From: Novosphingobium sp. G106
GTDB lineage: Bacteria; Pseudomonadota; Alphaproteobacteria; Sphingomonadales; Sphingomonadaceae
Reading direction: 5' to 3'
Length of the DNA: 64,000 nt
Assembly: GCF_019075875.1 (NCBI RefSeq)
Contig: NZ_JAHOOZ010000002.1
Span: forward strand, 124,001-188,000
Positions 1 through 9,276 of the stretch are shown here, one piece after another; positions within the stretch are counted from its first letter, which is position 1, and each line of letters starts with the position of its first letter. A program made the translations under genes and the position numbers. Under the pieces are notes generated by a model. It was given only the letters and a program-made list of their open reading frames with translations. It did not search any database and was not told where the DNA came from.

Positions 1-612
1 TTGATGTGCCCCGACATCATGTCGACGGGCTTCGCGGGCGCCGAGGCGGCTCGCATACGCATCGGCGACACCGTGGCCATCTTCGCCCAAGGACCCATCG
101 GGCTCTGTGCCACAGCGGGAGCGCGGCTGATGGGCGCGGCCGCGATAATCGGCGTGGAGTCCATCGGAGTGCGCGGCGAGATCGCCCGCAACATGGGGGC
201 GGATCACATTGTCGATTTTACCAAAGTCGATCCCGTTTCCGAAATTCTGAAGCTGACAGGCGGGCGAGGCGTGGATGTCGCCATCGAGGCCCTGGGGCGG
301 CAGGAAACCTTCGAGGCTGCTCTCCGCGTGCTGCGTCCCGGCGGAACGCTGTCATCGCTGGGCGTCTACTCGACCGATCTCAGGATACCGGTCGACGCCT
401 TTACCGCCGGTCTCGGGGACAACAAGATCATCACGTCGCTCTGTCCCGGAGGCAAGGAACGCATGCGCCGCCTGATGGCGACCGTTGCCGCCGGGCGCTT
501 CGATCCGGCTGCGCTCGTGACACACCGCTTTGTCCTCAACGACATCGAAGCCGCTTACGATCTGTTCTCGCATCAGCGGGACGGCGTGCTGAAGGTTGCC
601 ATCCGCCCGTGA
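1..612 (+). CDS. Zinc-type alcohol dehydrogenase, C-terminal part (cut by window edge)
   Basis: This is the C-terminal 203 residues of a medium-chain dehydrogenase; the N-terminal catalytic zinc domain lies outside the window. The visible part is the Rossmann NAD(P)-binding domain, with FAQGPIGLCATAGARLMGA as the dinucleotide loop, then GRGVDVAIEALGRQETFEAALRVLRPGG, a signature of zinc-dependent alcohol and polyol dehydrogenases. Substrate cannot be told from this fragment. The true start is upstream of base 1. A second, intact dehydrogenase of the same superfamily lies nearby on the other strand, so alcohol or aldehyde turnover may be a local theme. Confidence 0.85.
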   Translation: MMCPDIMSTGFAGAEAARIRIGDTVAIFAQGPIGLCATAGARLMGAAAIIGVESIGVRGEIARNMGADHIVDFTKVDPVSEILKLTGGRGVDVAIEALGRQETFEAALRVLRPGGTLSSLGVYSTDLRIPVDAFTAGLGDNKIITSLCPGGKERMRRLMATVAAGRFDPAALVTHRFVLNDIEAAYDLFSHQRDGVLKVAIRP

Positions 613-784
613 CACTTTCCGAGCTGACGAGGCCTGTTGGCGAAAGATGCGGCTCTACCTATCCTGTTTCGAGATGGCGGGCGGCAAGTGCGAGACCGGG
701 GTTGCAGGCGGAGCCAATCGGGCGAACGGCCGCTTATCCGCCTGGCGATCCCCGGATATCCTTGTCGATCTTCGTGAGGCGTCG

Positions 785-1255
785 ATGGCTCGGCACAGTG
801 CAGGCATCCTTTTGTATCGCGGCGCCAAGGACGGGGTCGAGGTCTTGCTTGTTCACCCCGGCGGCCCGTTTTGGCGCGGACGCGACCGCGGGGCCTGGCA
901 GATCCCCAAAGGACTGGTCCGGGCCGGAGAAGAGCCGCTCGCCGCAGCCTGCCGCGAAACCGAAGAAGAGCTAGGCATAAGGATCGACGGTATACCGGTC
1001 CCGCTCGCGACGATCAGGCAGAAGGGAGGGAAGGTCGTCGAGGCCTTCGCGCTCCATCAGGACGTCGACGTCAAAGCGCTCCATAGCAACAGCTTCGAGA
1101 TCGAATGGCCCCCGGGCAGCGGCACGATGGCCGCGTTTCCCGAAATCGACGCGGCGCGTTGGATGTCGCTCGGCGAGGCCGGCCACTGCATCCTTGCCAG
1201 TCAAGATCCGCTGCTGGGCGCCCTGGCGGAGTTGCTTGAACCCGGGCCTCGCTGA
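785..1255 (+). CDS. Nudix hydrolase
   Basis: A 156-residue protein with a complete Nudix box at about residues 43-65: G, five residues, E, seven residues, then RETEEELGI. The glutamates of this box bind the metal that hydrolyses nucleoside diphosphates linked to another group. The opening ARHSAGILLYR and the PKGLVRAGEE segment resemble the small bis(5'-nucleosyl)-tetraphosphatase-like branch, but the substrate is not decided by sequence. ATG 785 is chosen because the family fold starts there. The frame is open further upstream, but that part overlaps the previous gene and has no Nudix character. Confidence 0.85.
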   Translation: MARHSAGILLYRGAKDGVEVLLVHPGGPFWRGRDRGAWQIPKGLVRAGEEPLAAACRETEEELGIRIDGIPVPLATIRQKGGKVVEAFALHQDVDVKALHSNSFEIEWPPGSGTMAAFPEIDAARWMSLGEAGHCILASQDPLLGALAELLEPGPR

Positions 1256-1258
1256 CGT

Positions 1259-2248
1259 TTACATGACGAGGACGGCTGCTCCCGTGATCCCGCCGGCCCT
1301 GAGATCCGCAAGCGCCCTGTTCGCTTCCCGCAGCGGATAAGGCGTCGTCACCGTACGGATGTTCGTTTTCTCGACCGCCTCGAAGAACGATAGGCCGTCC
1401 TCGCGGGTTAGGTTTGCAACCGACAGGATCTGCCGCTCTTCCCAAAGATCGCTGTAGGCGAAGGCGGGAATGTCGCTCATGTGAATGCCCGCGCAAACGA
1501 CCCTGCCGCCCTTCGCCACCGACCGCAGAGCTATCGGAACGAGGTCTCCCACCGGGGCGAAGATGATCGCGGCGTCGAGTTCGGCCGGTGCCTTCTCGTT
1601 GGAGGATCCCGCCCAGGCACAGCCCAGCGAAAGCGCGAAGGACTGGCCGGCCGCATCGCCAGCGCGCGTGAAGGCATAGACCTGCCTGTTCTGCCAACGC
1701 GCAACCTGGGTCAGGATATGAGCAGCAGCGCCAAAGCCGAAGAAACCCAAACGCTTGCCCTTGCCAGCGAGGCGCAAGGCCCGCCAGCCGATCAGGCCGG
1801 CGCACAGCAGGGGTGCCGCCTCGACGTCGGACAGGCGATCGGGAATGGAGAAACAATAGCGCGGGTCCGCCAGCACATGCGTGGCATAGCCGCCGTCGCG
1901 CGTCGCTCCGGTGAATTCGGCGTTGTCGCAGAGATTTTCTCGAGCCGACCGGCAATAGAGGCATCGGCCGCATGTGTGCCCGAGCCAGGGTATGCCGACG
2001 CGCTGACCGGTTTCGAAGCCTTCGACGTCGCCGCCGACGGCGGCGACGTGCCCCACTATCTCGTGGCCGGGGATGATCGGATATCTGGCACGGACTTCAC
2101 CATCGAACACATGAAGATCGGTCCGGCAAACGCCGCAGGCTGAAACTCTGACGAGCACCTCGCCGTCGCGGGGGCAGGGAACCGGGCGCGTTACGGCGCG
2201 CAGATCCCGGCCTGGCGCATCGATTTGCATGGCCAACATCTGCTCCAT
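1259..2248 (-). CDS. Zinc-dependent alcohol dehydrogenase
   Basis: A 329-residue medium-chain dehydrogenase. It has the catalytic zinc ligand region SACGVCRTDLHVFDGE near residue 35, GHEIVGHV with the second ligand near residue 62, and the structural zinc motif CGRCLYCRSARENLC near residues 93-107. The cofactor loop is GFFGFGAAAH, near residue 170, which departs slightly from the usual GxGxxG. It should oxidise alcohols or reduce aldehydes with NAD(P). The start has a good AGGAGA ribosome site. A FixJ-like motif lies 57 nt upstream, so low-oxygen induction (a fermentative role) is inferred. It converges with the Nudix gene, with only 3 nt between them. Confidence 0.88.
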   Translation of the reverse strand: MEQMLAMQIDAPGRDLRAVTRPVPCPRDGEVLVRVSACGVCRTDLHVFDGEVRARYPIIPGHEIVGHVAAVGGDVEGFETGQRVGIPWLGHTCGRCLYCRSARENLCDNAEFTGATRDGGYATHVLADPRYCFSIPDRLSDVEAAPLLCAGLIGWRALRLAGKGKRLGFFGFGAAAHILTQVARWQNRQVYAFTRAGDAAGQSFALSLGCAWAGSSNEKAPAELDAAIIFAPVGDLVPIALRSVAKGGRVVCAGIHMSDIPAFAYSDLWEERQILSVANLTREDGLSFFEAVEKTNIRTVTTPYPLREANRALADLRAGGITGAAVLVM

Positions 2249-2304
2249 CCTAGGTCTCCTCGCTTGTCCGGCAAGGCCAGGCCTAGCCTCGCGGGCAACC
2301 GACG

Positions 2305-2321
2305 TCCCTTCGTAATGCTAC
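2305..2321 (-). promoter_or_regulatory. FixJ-like motif upstream of alcohol dehydrogenase
   Basis: Read on the minus strand the site is GTAGCATTACGAAGGGA, matching the window-wide motif (kG-N4-TTaCGgATA) in its TTACG core. It ends 57 nt before the dehydrogenase start and sits back to back with a plus-strand copy at 2339. Confidence 0.45.
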
Positions 2322-2338
2322 GGTGCCGCAGCGGTTAC

Positions 2339-2355
2339 GGGAAATTGCGGATAGG
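2339..2355 (+). promoter_or_regulatory. FixJ-like motif upstream of the soluble histidine kinase
   Basis: GGGAAATTGCGGATAGG matches the shared motif at nearly every conserved position (TTGCGGATA instead of TTACGGATA). It ends 52 nt before the kinase start codon, in the same orientation as the gene. Confidence 0.5.
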
Positions 2356-2406
2356 TCCGGTGCCAACGCTACCTCAGAGTGCTGCCCATGAAGACGGAGG
2401 GTGACG

Positions 2407-3165
2407 ATGAGACAGGATACAGCTGCCGAACCGGTGTCTCGCCCGGCTAGTCCCGCACAGCGCAAGGTGATCCACGATTTGCGCAATCTTTTCGCAATCA
2501 TAGGCGCGGCCAAGGGGCTGTTGGAGCGGGATCCAAATTCGGCGCGGCGGGAAGAGCTCTTGACCGCGATCGGCGAAGCGACCCGTCAGGGCGGGCAGTT
2601 GACCACGGAACTTCTGGCGAACTGCGCCGAGCAACCGAAACCAGTTCTATTCGACCTGATCGACCGGCTGGCAAGGCTCGCGCCGATGCTCCGCGTGCTC
2701 GCCGATACCGAAATCAATCTTGCCCGGGCCTGTCGCTCGGCCCAGCTCTTCATCCGCGCCGTTCCCGCCGATTTCGATGCGGCGCTCCTCGAACTGGTCT
2801 CGAATGCCGCTGCGGCCGGCGCCAGTTCGGTAACGGTCCGCACCCGCCTGTGCGGCAGCGATGTCTGGCTGCTGGTTTCCGACAATGGCGCGGGTATGTC
2901 CGCGTCCACGCTCCAACGCGCGCGCCGCGGTCACGACCTCGGTCTTGCCCATGGCAGCGGTCTTGCCCGGGTCCGCCAGTTCATGACGGCTGGTGGCGGG
3001 CGGGCTCTTATTCGCAGCTGTCCCGGCGGCGGGACATCCTTCGCCCTGATTTTTCCAGCCGGCGCGGTCGCCGCACCGACGTCCGCGATGCGACCGGCCT
3101 TTCCGGCGTTTGAAAAGCCGAAGGCGCTCATTCACGCGCCCGTCCGGCATCCGGTCGCGGCATGA
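2407..3165 (+). CDS. Soluble histidine kinase without sensor domain
   Basis: A 252-residue protein with only the two catalytic modules of a histidine kinase. The H-box is VIHDLRNLFAII, with the phospho-acceptor His at about residue 23. The ATPase part has an N-box (LLELVSNAAAAG), G1 (SDNGAGM) and G2 (GSGLARVRQF), and ends in a typical GGGTSFALIFP strand. There is no PAS, GAF or membrane segment, so it may relay phosphate or take signals through a partner. GTG 2401 is possible, but ATG 2407 lies 7 nt after a GGAGG site and is preferred. Its FixJ-like promoter motif and its position near rpoH and fixLJ suggest a role in the same low-oxygen response. Confidence 0.75.
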   Translation: MRQDTAAEPVSRPASPAQRKVIHDLRNLFAIIGAAKGLLERDPNSARREELLTAIGEATRQGGQLTTELLANCAEQPKPVLFDLIDRLARLAPMLRVLADTEINLARACRSAQLFIRAVPADFDAALLELVSNAAAAGASSVTVRTRLCGSDVWLLVSDNGAGMSASTLQRARRGHDLGLAHGSGLARVRQFMTAGGGRALIRSCPGGGTSFALIFPAGAVAAPTSAMRPAFPAFEKPKALIHAPVRHPVAA

Positions 3166-3510
3166 CGCCGTTGCTTGGCGATCCTGGAAGCCGGTAGGTC
3201 GATCCGGCGGGCGGTCCATGCGGCACCAGCATCTCGGGACCTCGCCGGCGGCCCGAAAAGGCGCTTCAATGCGGCGCTTCGGGCGATCGTCCAAAGGTCA
3301 TTGAAGCCTATGCCGGGTGCCGCGTCCTGTTTGGAAGTATCCGGATAGAGCGGTCCCGCCGCGATCGCTGCGGGCCGAATTCCGGCGAAAGCGCGGCCGC
3401 TACGGAACATTACGAATAGGGAAGGGCCCTCGCCGGATGGACTATCTCGAGCGAAGGCGCGCGAATGCTCGCTCCTTACAGTCCATGCCGAAAAGTAGGG
3501 GGGTACCATC
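3166..3510. other. Intergenic region upstream of rpoH
   Basis: A 345-base gap between the kinase and rpoH. No convincing coding frame was found. The only recognisable element is the FixJ-like motif at 3404-3420. Confidence 0.5.
3404..3420 (+). promoter_or_regulatory. FixJ-like motif upstream of rpoH
   Basis: GGAACATTACGAATAGG matches the shared motif and ends 91 nt before the rpoH start. The GGAAC part looks like an EcfG -35 box, but no CGTT follows at 16-17 nt, so the FixJ-like reading is preferred. Confidence 0.5.
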
Positions 3511-4410
3511 ATGACGAATGCTTCAGTCCGCAGCACCCTGCCGATGCTCGCGAGCGACGAGGGCCTCAATCGCTACCTGGCCGAAATCAAGAAATTTCCC
3601 TTTCTGTCGGCAGAGAAGGAATACATGCTGGCGAAGCGATATCGCGACTATGACGACAGAGAGGCCGCGGCAGAGCTTGTCACAAGTCATCTCAGGCTCG
3701 TGGCCAAGATCGCCATGCGCTATCGCGGTTATGGCTTGCCGATTTCCGACCTCATAGCCGAAGGCAACGTTGGCCTGATGCACGGCGTGAAGCTTTTCGA
3801 TCCGGATCGAGGCTTTCGTCTCGCGACCTATGCGATGTGGTGGATCAAGGCCTCGGTCCAGGAATTCGTCCTTCGTAGCTGGAGCTTGGTCAAGCTCGGC
3901 ACCACCCGCAGCCAGAAGAAACTCTTCTACAATCTTCGCCGCCTGAAGAAGCAGCTCGGAGCTTACGCGGATACGGACCTTCGTCCCGACCAGGTTCAAC
4001 GCGTAGCGAGCGAGCTCGGAGTCCGGGAGGACGAAGTCGTCAGTATGGACCGGCGAATGATCATGGGCGGCGATGCATCGCTCAACGTGACCATGGGTGA
4101 CGAGGGGCAAGGCGAATGGTTGGATATTCTCGCCGACGACCGCCCGCTTCAGGACATTGCCCTGGCCGATGCCGAGGAGCTTGCGATGCGATCCGATTTC
4201 CTGCGCAAGGCCATGAACCGGCTGACCGACCGCGAGCGCCATATCTTCACCGAGCGGCGCCTCGCAGAACAACCAAAGACGCTTGAGGAGCTCAGCGAGG
4301 TGTACCACGTCAGCCGAGAGCGCATCCGCCAGATCGAGGTGAAGGCCTTCACGAAGGTGCAGAAGGCTATCCGCGAAATGGCCCAGGCGCAGACCGTGTT
4401 CGCCGCCTGA
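3511..4410 (+). CDS. rpoH: RNA polymerase sigma-32 factor
   Basis: A 299-residue sigma-70 family protein. Region 2 contains SHLRLVAKIAMRYRGYGLPISDLIAEGN, then DPDRGFRLATYAMWWIKASVQEFVLRSWSLVK. The heat-shock-sigma RpoH box is present as QKKLFYNLRRLKK near residue 130. Region 4 ends with the helix-turn-helix ELSEVYHVSRERIRQIEVKAF. It directs RNA polymerase to heat-shock and related stress promoters. Alphaproteobacteria often have more than one RpoH, and this could be the accessory copy: its neighbours are low-oxygen genes and it carries a FixJ-like site rather than sitting in a housekeeping context. That is inference. Confidence 0.93.
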   Translation: MTNASVRSTLPMLASDEGLNRYLAEIKKFPFLSAEKEYMLAKRYRDYDDREAAAELVTSHLRLVAKIAMRYRGYGLPISDLIAEGNVGLMHGVKLFDPDRGFRLATYAMWWIKASVQEFVLRSWSLVKLGTTRSQKKLFYNLRRLKKQLGAYADTDLRPDQVQRVASELGVREDEVVSMDRRMIMGGDASLNVTMGDEGQGEWLDILADDRPLQDIALADAEELAMRSDFLRKAMNRLTDRERHIFTERRLAEQPKTLEELSEVYHVSRERIRQIEVKAFTKVQKAIREMAQAQTVFAA

Positions 4411-4483
4411 GCCAGCCTGGCCGCGAAAGCCGCGCAGCCGCTTGCGGCGCGGCATCGGCCACTCGCAGCTCGGTCCAGACCGC

Positions 4484-4520
4484 CCTGGCGCAGCGGAGCG
4501 CTCCACCCCGCTGCGCCAGG
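4484..4520. terminator. Bidirectional hairpin terminator between rpoH and pat
   Basis: A perfect 13-bp inverted repeat (CCTGGCGCAGCGG and its complement) with an 11-nt loop sits between two convergent genes. There is no clear T-run on either side, so it may act as a hairpin block rather than a classical intrinsic terminator. Confidence 0.6.
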
Positions 4521-4524
4521 ACCT

Positions 4525-7188
4525 TCAGAGCGAGCGCGTGGCAATGCGAAGCGTGGGATCCTCAGGATCGCTCTCGATTACGAAACCGAGTTCCTGTTCC
4601 ATTCTGATCGCGGCGTCGTGATCGGCATACTCAATCGCTTCGATCTTCGCGATTTTCTCCGCCCGGGCGTAGCGCAGGACATGTTCGAACAAGGTCCAGC
4701 TTACGCCGCTTTTTCTCGCGTCCGCGCGAGTGGTGAGCGCGATTTCGGCTTTGCTGCGGTCCGGCTCAGCAGCGAGCATGGCAGTCGCTATCACCGTGCC
4801 AGGATCGGTGCCGAATGCCAGAAAGGTCATGGTGCGGCGATAGTCGACGCGCGTCATCATTGCCAATTTGTCGTGCCCGACCTCGCTGACGCCGGACAGG
4901 AACCGGAAGCGAAGATCCTCCGGCGAAACGTGCTTGAAGAACTCGGCCAGCAGAGCTTCATCGTCCGCCCGAACCGGGCGCACGTGAATGGCAACGCCGT
5001 CTCGCGTCACGAGATCTGCCGACCAGTTCATCGGAACCGGCGTGATCGCGTGCCTAGGATTGGCGACCGGCTGGGGCGAGAGGCATACCCGCGCGTCGAG
5101 CGCGATGACGCCATCGTAGTTCGCGAGGAGGGGATTGATATCGAGCTCGAGAATGTCTGGAAGATCGACCGTCATCGCGCTCAGCGCATCGAGAACCGCG
5201 GCCACGGCGTCGAGATCGCAGGCCCGCACGTTCCGGTATCCCTTCAGTCGTTTTGCGATCGCTGTCCGGTCAATGAGCGCAAGGGCGTCGGCATGATCGA
5301 TCGGCGCGAGGCTCAGCGCTTTGTCGGCGACGATCTCGACTGCCGTCCCGCCGGAACCAATCAGAACCAGCGGACCGAAGGCCTCGTCGCTGGCGATCCC
5401 CGCCAACAGCTCGAACGCATCGCGGCGTTCGATCATCTCCTCGATCACGAAACCAGCGATCAGGGCCGCCGGCCGTTCCCGCGCGAGCCTGGCCGCCATT
5501 TCGCGGGCAGCTGCTGCCGCGGCGGCTGCAGTGCCAAGCCCGAGGACGACGCCGCCGACATCTGACTTGTGCGACAGGTTTGGCGAGGCAATCTTCACCA
5601 CGAACGGCGGCTTCAGCGACCGGCATGCGGCTTCCACCGCACTGGCATCGGCCACGAAACGGCTCTCCGCGACGACGATGCCATAGGCGGTAAGAAGTTC
5701 CTTGGTCTCGAGCGCCGTAAGCTGCGTGCGGCCCTGGCCGCGCACGTTTGCAAGAACGCGCCTGGCGCGTTCGAGGTCGCGTTTGACTTCGCGCGAGGCG
5801 GCCGGACGGTCGGTAAGATCGCTCCGCGCCCTGCGGGCCCTGAGCAGATCGCTGAAGCCGGCGATTGCATCCTCGGGCGCGGAAAAGAGCGGTATCCCGG
5901 CCTGCTCCATCGCGCCTTGCGCCTCCGCGGCGTTCGTATCGCCCAGCCAGCAGGCGAGGACGGGCTTGACCCGCCCTTCGCATCTCGCCGCGTCCACCGC
6001 GCCCACCGTTGCCGCGGCAAACGCTGCAGACGTGGCCCGGCCGGTCGGGCAGTTCATGACCAGTAGCGCGTCGATATTGTCATCGCACAGCATGGGCGGA
6101 ATGGCAGCAGCATAGCGAGCAGGCCCGCCATCGCCGATAAGGTCGACCGGATTCGCCCGGGACCATTCGCGCGGCAATACTGCGTCGAGCGAGGCGAGCG
6201 TCGCGGCGCTCAATTCGGGCAGCCGTCCTCTGGCCAGGGCAAGCGCGTCGACCGCTAGGATGCCGGCGCCGCCGCCGTTGGTCACGATGCCGAGGCGATC
6301 GCCGCGCAGTCCCTTGCACAGGCACAGCGTCTGGGCGGCGTCGAAGAGTTCCGTCAGCGTTTCGACCGTGACGATGCCGACCCGCTCGAATGCTGCACGA
6401 TAGACCGCGTCCGATCCGGCCAGCGCGCCGGTATGCGAGAAAGCCGCCTTGGCTGCTGCGGGAGATCGGCCCGCCTTGATGGCGACGACGGGCTTGAGAA
6501 TTGCGGCAGCGCGCGCCGCGGAGAGGAATTTCGCCGCATCGCTCACGCCTTCCACGTAAAGCAGGATCGCATCGGTTTCAGGGTCGGTCGCAAACAGATC
6601 TATGAGATCCCCGAGGTCGACATCGGCCATGTCGCCCGCCGATACGATCCCGGAAAAGCCGATGCCGCGCGCGTCGGCCCAGTCGAGCATCGCCGTGATG
6701 AGCGCGCCGCTTTGGGAAATAAGCGCGAGGCGGCCGCGCTTCGATTTCGCCCGGGCGAAGGTCGCATCGAGCTTCGCGCGCGGAGACACGATGCCCAGGC
6801 AGTTCGGGCCGACGACGCGCAGCAGGTGCGGCCGCGCCTCGTCGAGCATGGCCTGTTGCAGTCCGCTGGTCCTGGTCAGCCCGCTCGATAAGACGACCGC
6901 GCACTTCGTTCCGCGGCGGCCAAGTTGTCCGATGATCTCCGGGACGGTGGGAGCCGGCGTCATGACGATCGCCAGATCGGGTGCCTCGCCGAGATCATCG
7001 ACCGATCTGACGCAGTGAATGCCCGAGCGTTCGAAAGGGTGAAGCGTTACGACCGAAATCGGACCGGCGAATCCGGCGTCGAGGACGTTCTCCAGAACGA
7101 GATTCCCAAGACTTCCCGGACGGTCCGAGGCACCGATGAGGGCAAGACTGCGGGGGCGCAGCAAGGGCGCCAGATTGCGGATCGTCAT
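4525..7188 (-). CDS. PatZ-like acyl-CoA synthetase (NDP-forming) fused to GNAT acetyltransferase
   Basis: An 887-residue protein, matching the length and order of the PatZ/YfiQ lysine acetyltransferases. It has a CoA-binding domain (residues about 8-130, LALIGASDRPGSLG), succinyl-CoA-ligase-like domains with the conserved SHTGALAGSD histidine near residue 250, an ATP-grasp domain (about 480-700, PFVVKIASPNLSHKSDVGGV), and a C-terminal GNAT domain (about 730-887) following HVRPVRADDEALL. Family members acetylate enzymes such as acetyl-CoA synthetase. Sequence alone cannot exclude a role in making acetate from acetyl-CoA. A FixJ-like site 69 nt upstream suggests oxygen-linked protein acetylation. 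Confidence 0.85.
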   Translation of the reverse strand: MTIRNLAPLLRPRSLALIGASDRPGSLGNLVLENVLDAGFAGPISVVTLHPFERSGIHCVRSVDDLGEAPDLAIVMTPAPTVPEIIGQLGRRGTKCAVVLSSGLTRTSGLQQAMLDEARPHLLRVVGPNCLGIVSPRAKLDATFARAKSKRGRLALISQSGALITAMLDWADARGIGFSGIVSAGDMADVDLGDLIDLFATDPETDAILLYVEGVSDAAKFLSAARAAAILKPVVAIKAGRSPAAAKAAFSHTGALAGSDAVYRAAFERVGIVTVETLTELFDAAQTLCLCKGLRGDRLGIVTNGGGAGILAVDALALARGRLPELSAATLASLDAVLPREWSRANPVDLIGDGGPARYAAAIPPMLCDDNIDALLVMNCPTGRATSAAFAAATVGAVDAARCEGRVKPVLACWLGDTNAAEAQGAMEQAGIPLFSAPEDAIAGFSDLLRARRARSDLTDRPAASREVKRDLERARRVLANVRGQGRTQLTALETKELLTAYGIVVAESRFVADASAVEAACRSLKPPFVVKIASPNLSHKSDVGGVVLGLGTAAAAAAAAREMAARLARERPAALIAGFVIEEMIERRDAFELLAGIASDEAFGPLVLIGSGGTAVEIVADKALSLAPIDHADALALIDRTAIAKRLKGYRNVRACDLDAVAAVLDALSAMTVDLPDILELDINPLLANYDGVIALDARVCLSPQPVANPRHAITPVPMNWSADLVTRDGVAIHVRPVRADDEALLAEFFKHVSPEDLRFRFLSGVSEVGHDKLAMMTRVDYRRTMTFLAFGTDPGTVIATAMLAAEPDRSKAEIALTTRADARKSGVSWTLFEHVLRYARAEKIAKIEAIEYADHDAAIRMEQELGFVIESDPEDPTLRIATRSL

Positions 7189-7256
7189 GGTCGAGGTCTC
7201 TTGGAAATGCTCTCGAAAGCGAGCCTGACATGTGATGCGCGTCGTGCTGCGGCCTC

Positions 7257-7273
7257 GATATCCGTAATCTCCA
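7257..7273 (-). promoter_or_regulatory. FixJ-like motif upstream of the pat-like gene
   Basis: On the minus strand TGGAGATTACGGATATC, almost identical to the copies before fnrL and ccoN. It ends 69 nt before the gene start. Confidence 0.6.
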
Positions 7274-7404
7274 CAATGATGCCTGAAGGGCAGGTGCCCC
7301 TAAGGCCGGCGCGGTTGAAGGACGTCACTAGTGTTTTCAAGTGGACACAATTTGCTGCATAAGACGATGGATGGCCCAAGTGCGGGATCGCTTGGGGGGC
7401 CGGC

Positions 7405-9276
7405 ATGATGCGGCGGGGAGTACGTATACGGATGCCTGCGTGGGAACGCTCGGCTGCACTGCGTTATATCGAGGCAGCAGTGTTCGTACTGCTGTTGCTG
7501 GGCGTTCGCCTGCTCGTCGATCCGTGGTGGGGCGCAGGCGCCGGGTTCGAACTGTTCGGACTGGCCGTCCTGGCATCGACCCTTCGCTGCGGAACGGCCC
7601 CGGCCATTTTCTCGGCACTGTTTTCCACCGCGATCGGTCTGTTGCTCGCGAGCCGGGACGGGCTCGACGTAACCGACCTGACCCAATCGGCCGTGTTTCT
7701 GCTGACCGCAGCTGGCATCATCGTTCTTGGAAGCGCGGCAGCGTCCCTGCACAACCGGGGAATTGCGACCGGTGAGGAAGCTGCCCGCCTGGCCGAAGAA
7801 CTCGGCCTCCTGATAGATGGCGCGCGAGGCTACGCCATCTATATGCTCGATACCGCAGGCCGAGTGACGCTTTGGAACAGCGGAGCCGAGCGGTTGACCG
7901 GCTGGCCGGAAGAGGAAGTCATCGGCAAGCATTTCTCGCTGTTCTTTCCGGACGATGCGGTCGCCCGCGGCGAGCCGGCGTTCGTCCTGTCGACCGCGGC
8001 CGCAGAAGGACAGTTCGACGAAGAAGGTTGGCGCTTCCGCAAGGATGGCTCCGAGTTCCTCGCTGCGATTACTGTGACCGCGCTCCAACATGGCGATGGG
8101 ACCTTGCGCGGCTTTGCGAAGGTCGTTTGCGACGTGACGCAGCGGCGGGCCGGTGAGGAGCAACTGCGCGTCCGCGAGAACCTCCTGACGAGCGTGCTTT
8201 CTACGGTTCCGGACGCAATGGTGGTGATCGACGAGAGCGGGCTCATCATGTCCTTCAGCGCCGCGGCGCAAGTGCTGTTCGGCTACAGCGAAGCCGATAC
8301 GATCGGGCGCAATGTCAGCATGCTCATGCCTTCGCCCGATCGCGAGCGCCACGACGCTTATGTCCGGCGGTATCTCGATACGGGGGAAAAGCGGATTATC
8401 GGGATCGGCCGCATCGTCTACGGCGAGCGCAAGGACGGCACGACCTTTCCGATGGAACTATCGATCGGCGAGGCCGTCACGGGCACCGAGCGACTCTTCA
8501 CCGGCTTCATCCGCGATCTGACCGAACGCCGCCAAACCGAGGAACGCCTCGAATCCCTCCAGTCCGAGCTGATCCACGTATCCCGAGTCAGCGCGATGGG
8601 GACGATGGCCTCGACGATCGCGCACGAGCTCAATCAGCCGATCGCTGCAATCGCGAACTATGCGGAATCCGTGCGCGACATGCTGGCAGATCCTGCGCAG
8701 GACGACTTTGCTCTCATGCGCGAAGCCTTGGACGAGACCGCGAAGGAGGCCCTGCGCGCCGGGCACATCGTTCGCCGCCTACGAGACTTCGTCGCCCGCG
8801 GCGAGGTCGAAAAGACGATCGAGGCCTTGCCCGCTCTCATCAACGAAGCTTCCGTACTGGGGCTCATGGCCGCACGCGAGCGCGGCGTCGACGTGCAATT
8901 CGATCTCGACCCCTATGCTTCGCCGGTATTCGTCGACAAGGTTCAGATCCAGCAGGTGGTCATCAACCTGATACGCAATGCCTGCGAGGCGATGACTGGC
9001 GGGGCCACGCGCCGCCTTACCGTCCGCACGCGAAACGATGCGCCGGGTTTCGTTCGGGTCTCCGTGGCCGATACCGGACCCGGCATCGCGCCCGAAGTCG
9101 CGGACCAGCTTTTCACCGCTTTCGTCACGACGAAAAGCGAAGGCATGGGCCTCGGCCTCTCGATCTGCCGCACGATAGTCGAGGCGAACGGGGGACGGAT
9201 CTGGATGGAGCCGCGCGAAGGCGGCGGCACGGTGTTCAATTTTACCCTGCAGAGAGAGCAGACGGAAGGTGCGTGA
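7405..9276 (+). CDS. fixL: Oxygen-sensing heme-PAS histidine kinase
   Basis: A 623-residue membrane kinase. Three or four hydrophobic segments fill residues about 20-115. They are followed by a first PAS domain (about 135-245) and a second PAS (about 257-373) that carries the FixL heme signature: RHDAY with the likely proximal His at residue 316, and EKRIIGIGRIVYG with the oxygen-sensing Arg at about 336. The kinase core has the phospho-His at residue 407 (TIAHELNQPIAAI), an N-box NLIRNACEAM, and GMGLGLSICR. It should autophosphorylate when oxygen leaves the heme and pass phosphate to FixJ, whose start overlaps its stop (TGATG). ATG 7405 is taken; ATG 7432 is an alternative. Confidence 0.93.
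   Translation: MMRRGVRIRMPAWERSAALRYIEAAVFVLLLLGVRLLVDPWWGAGAGFELFGLAVLASTLRCGTAPAIFSALFSTAIGLLLASRDGLDVTDLTQSAVFLLTAAGIIVLGSAAASLHNRGIATGEEAARLAEELGLLIDGARGYAIYMLDTAGRVTLWNSGAERLTGWPEEEVIGKHFSLFFPDDAVARGEPAFVLSTAAAEGQFDEEGWRFRKDGSEFLAAITVTALQHGDGTLRGFAKVVCDVTQRRAGEEQLRVRENLLTSVLSTVPDAMVVIDESGLIMSFSAAAQVLFGYSEADTIGRNVSMLMPSPDRERHDAYVRRYLDTGEKRIIGIGRIVYGERKDGTTFPMELSIGEAVTGTERLFTGFIRDLTERRQTEERLESLQSELIHVSRVSAMGTMASTIAHELNQPIAAIANYAESVRDMLADPAQDDFALMREALDETAKEALRAGHIVRRLRDFVARGEVEKTIEALPALINEASVLGLMAARERGVDVQFDLDPYASPVFVDKVQIQQVVINLIRNACEAMTGGATRRLTVRTRNDAPGFVRVSVADTGPGIAPEVADQLFTAFVTTKSEGMGLGLSICRTIVEANGGRIWMEPREGGGTVFNFTLQREQTEGA

Noticed and set aside
3404..3432. EcfG-type general stress promoter before rpoH
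   Set aside because: GGAAC is present but no CGTT follows at 16-17 nt.
4618..5565. Long plus-strand open frame opposite the pat-like gene
   Set aside because: It is antisense to a protein with clear domains and has no family character; long antisense frames are expected at this GC content.
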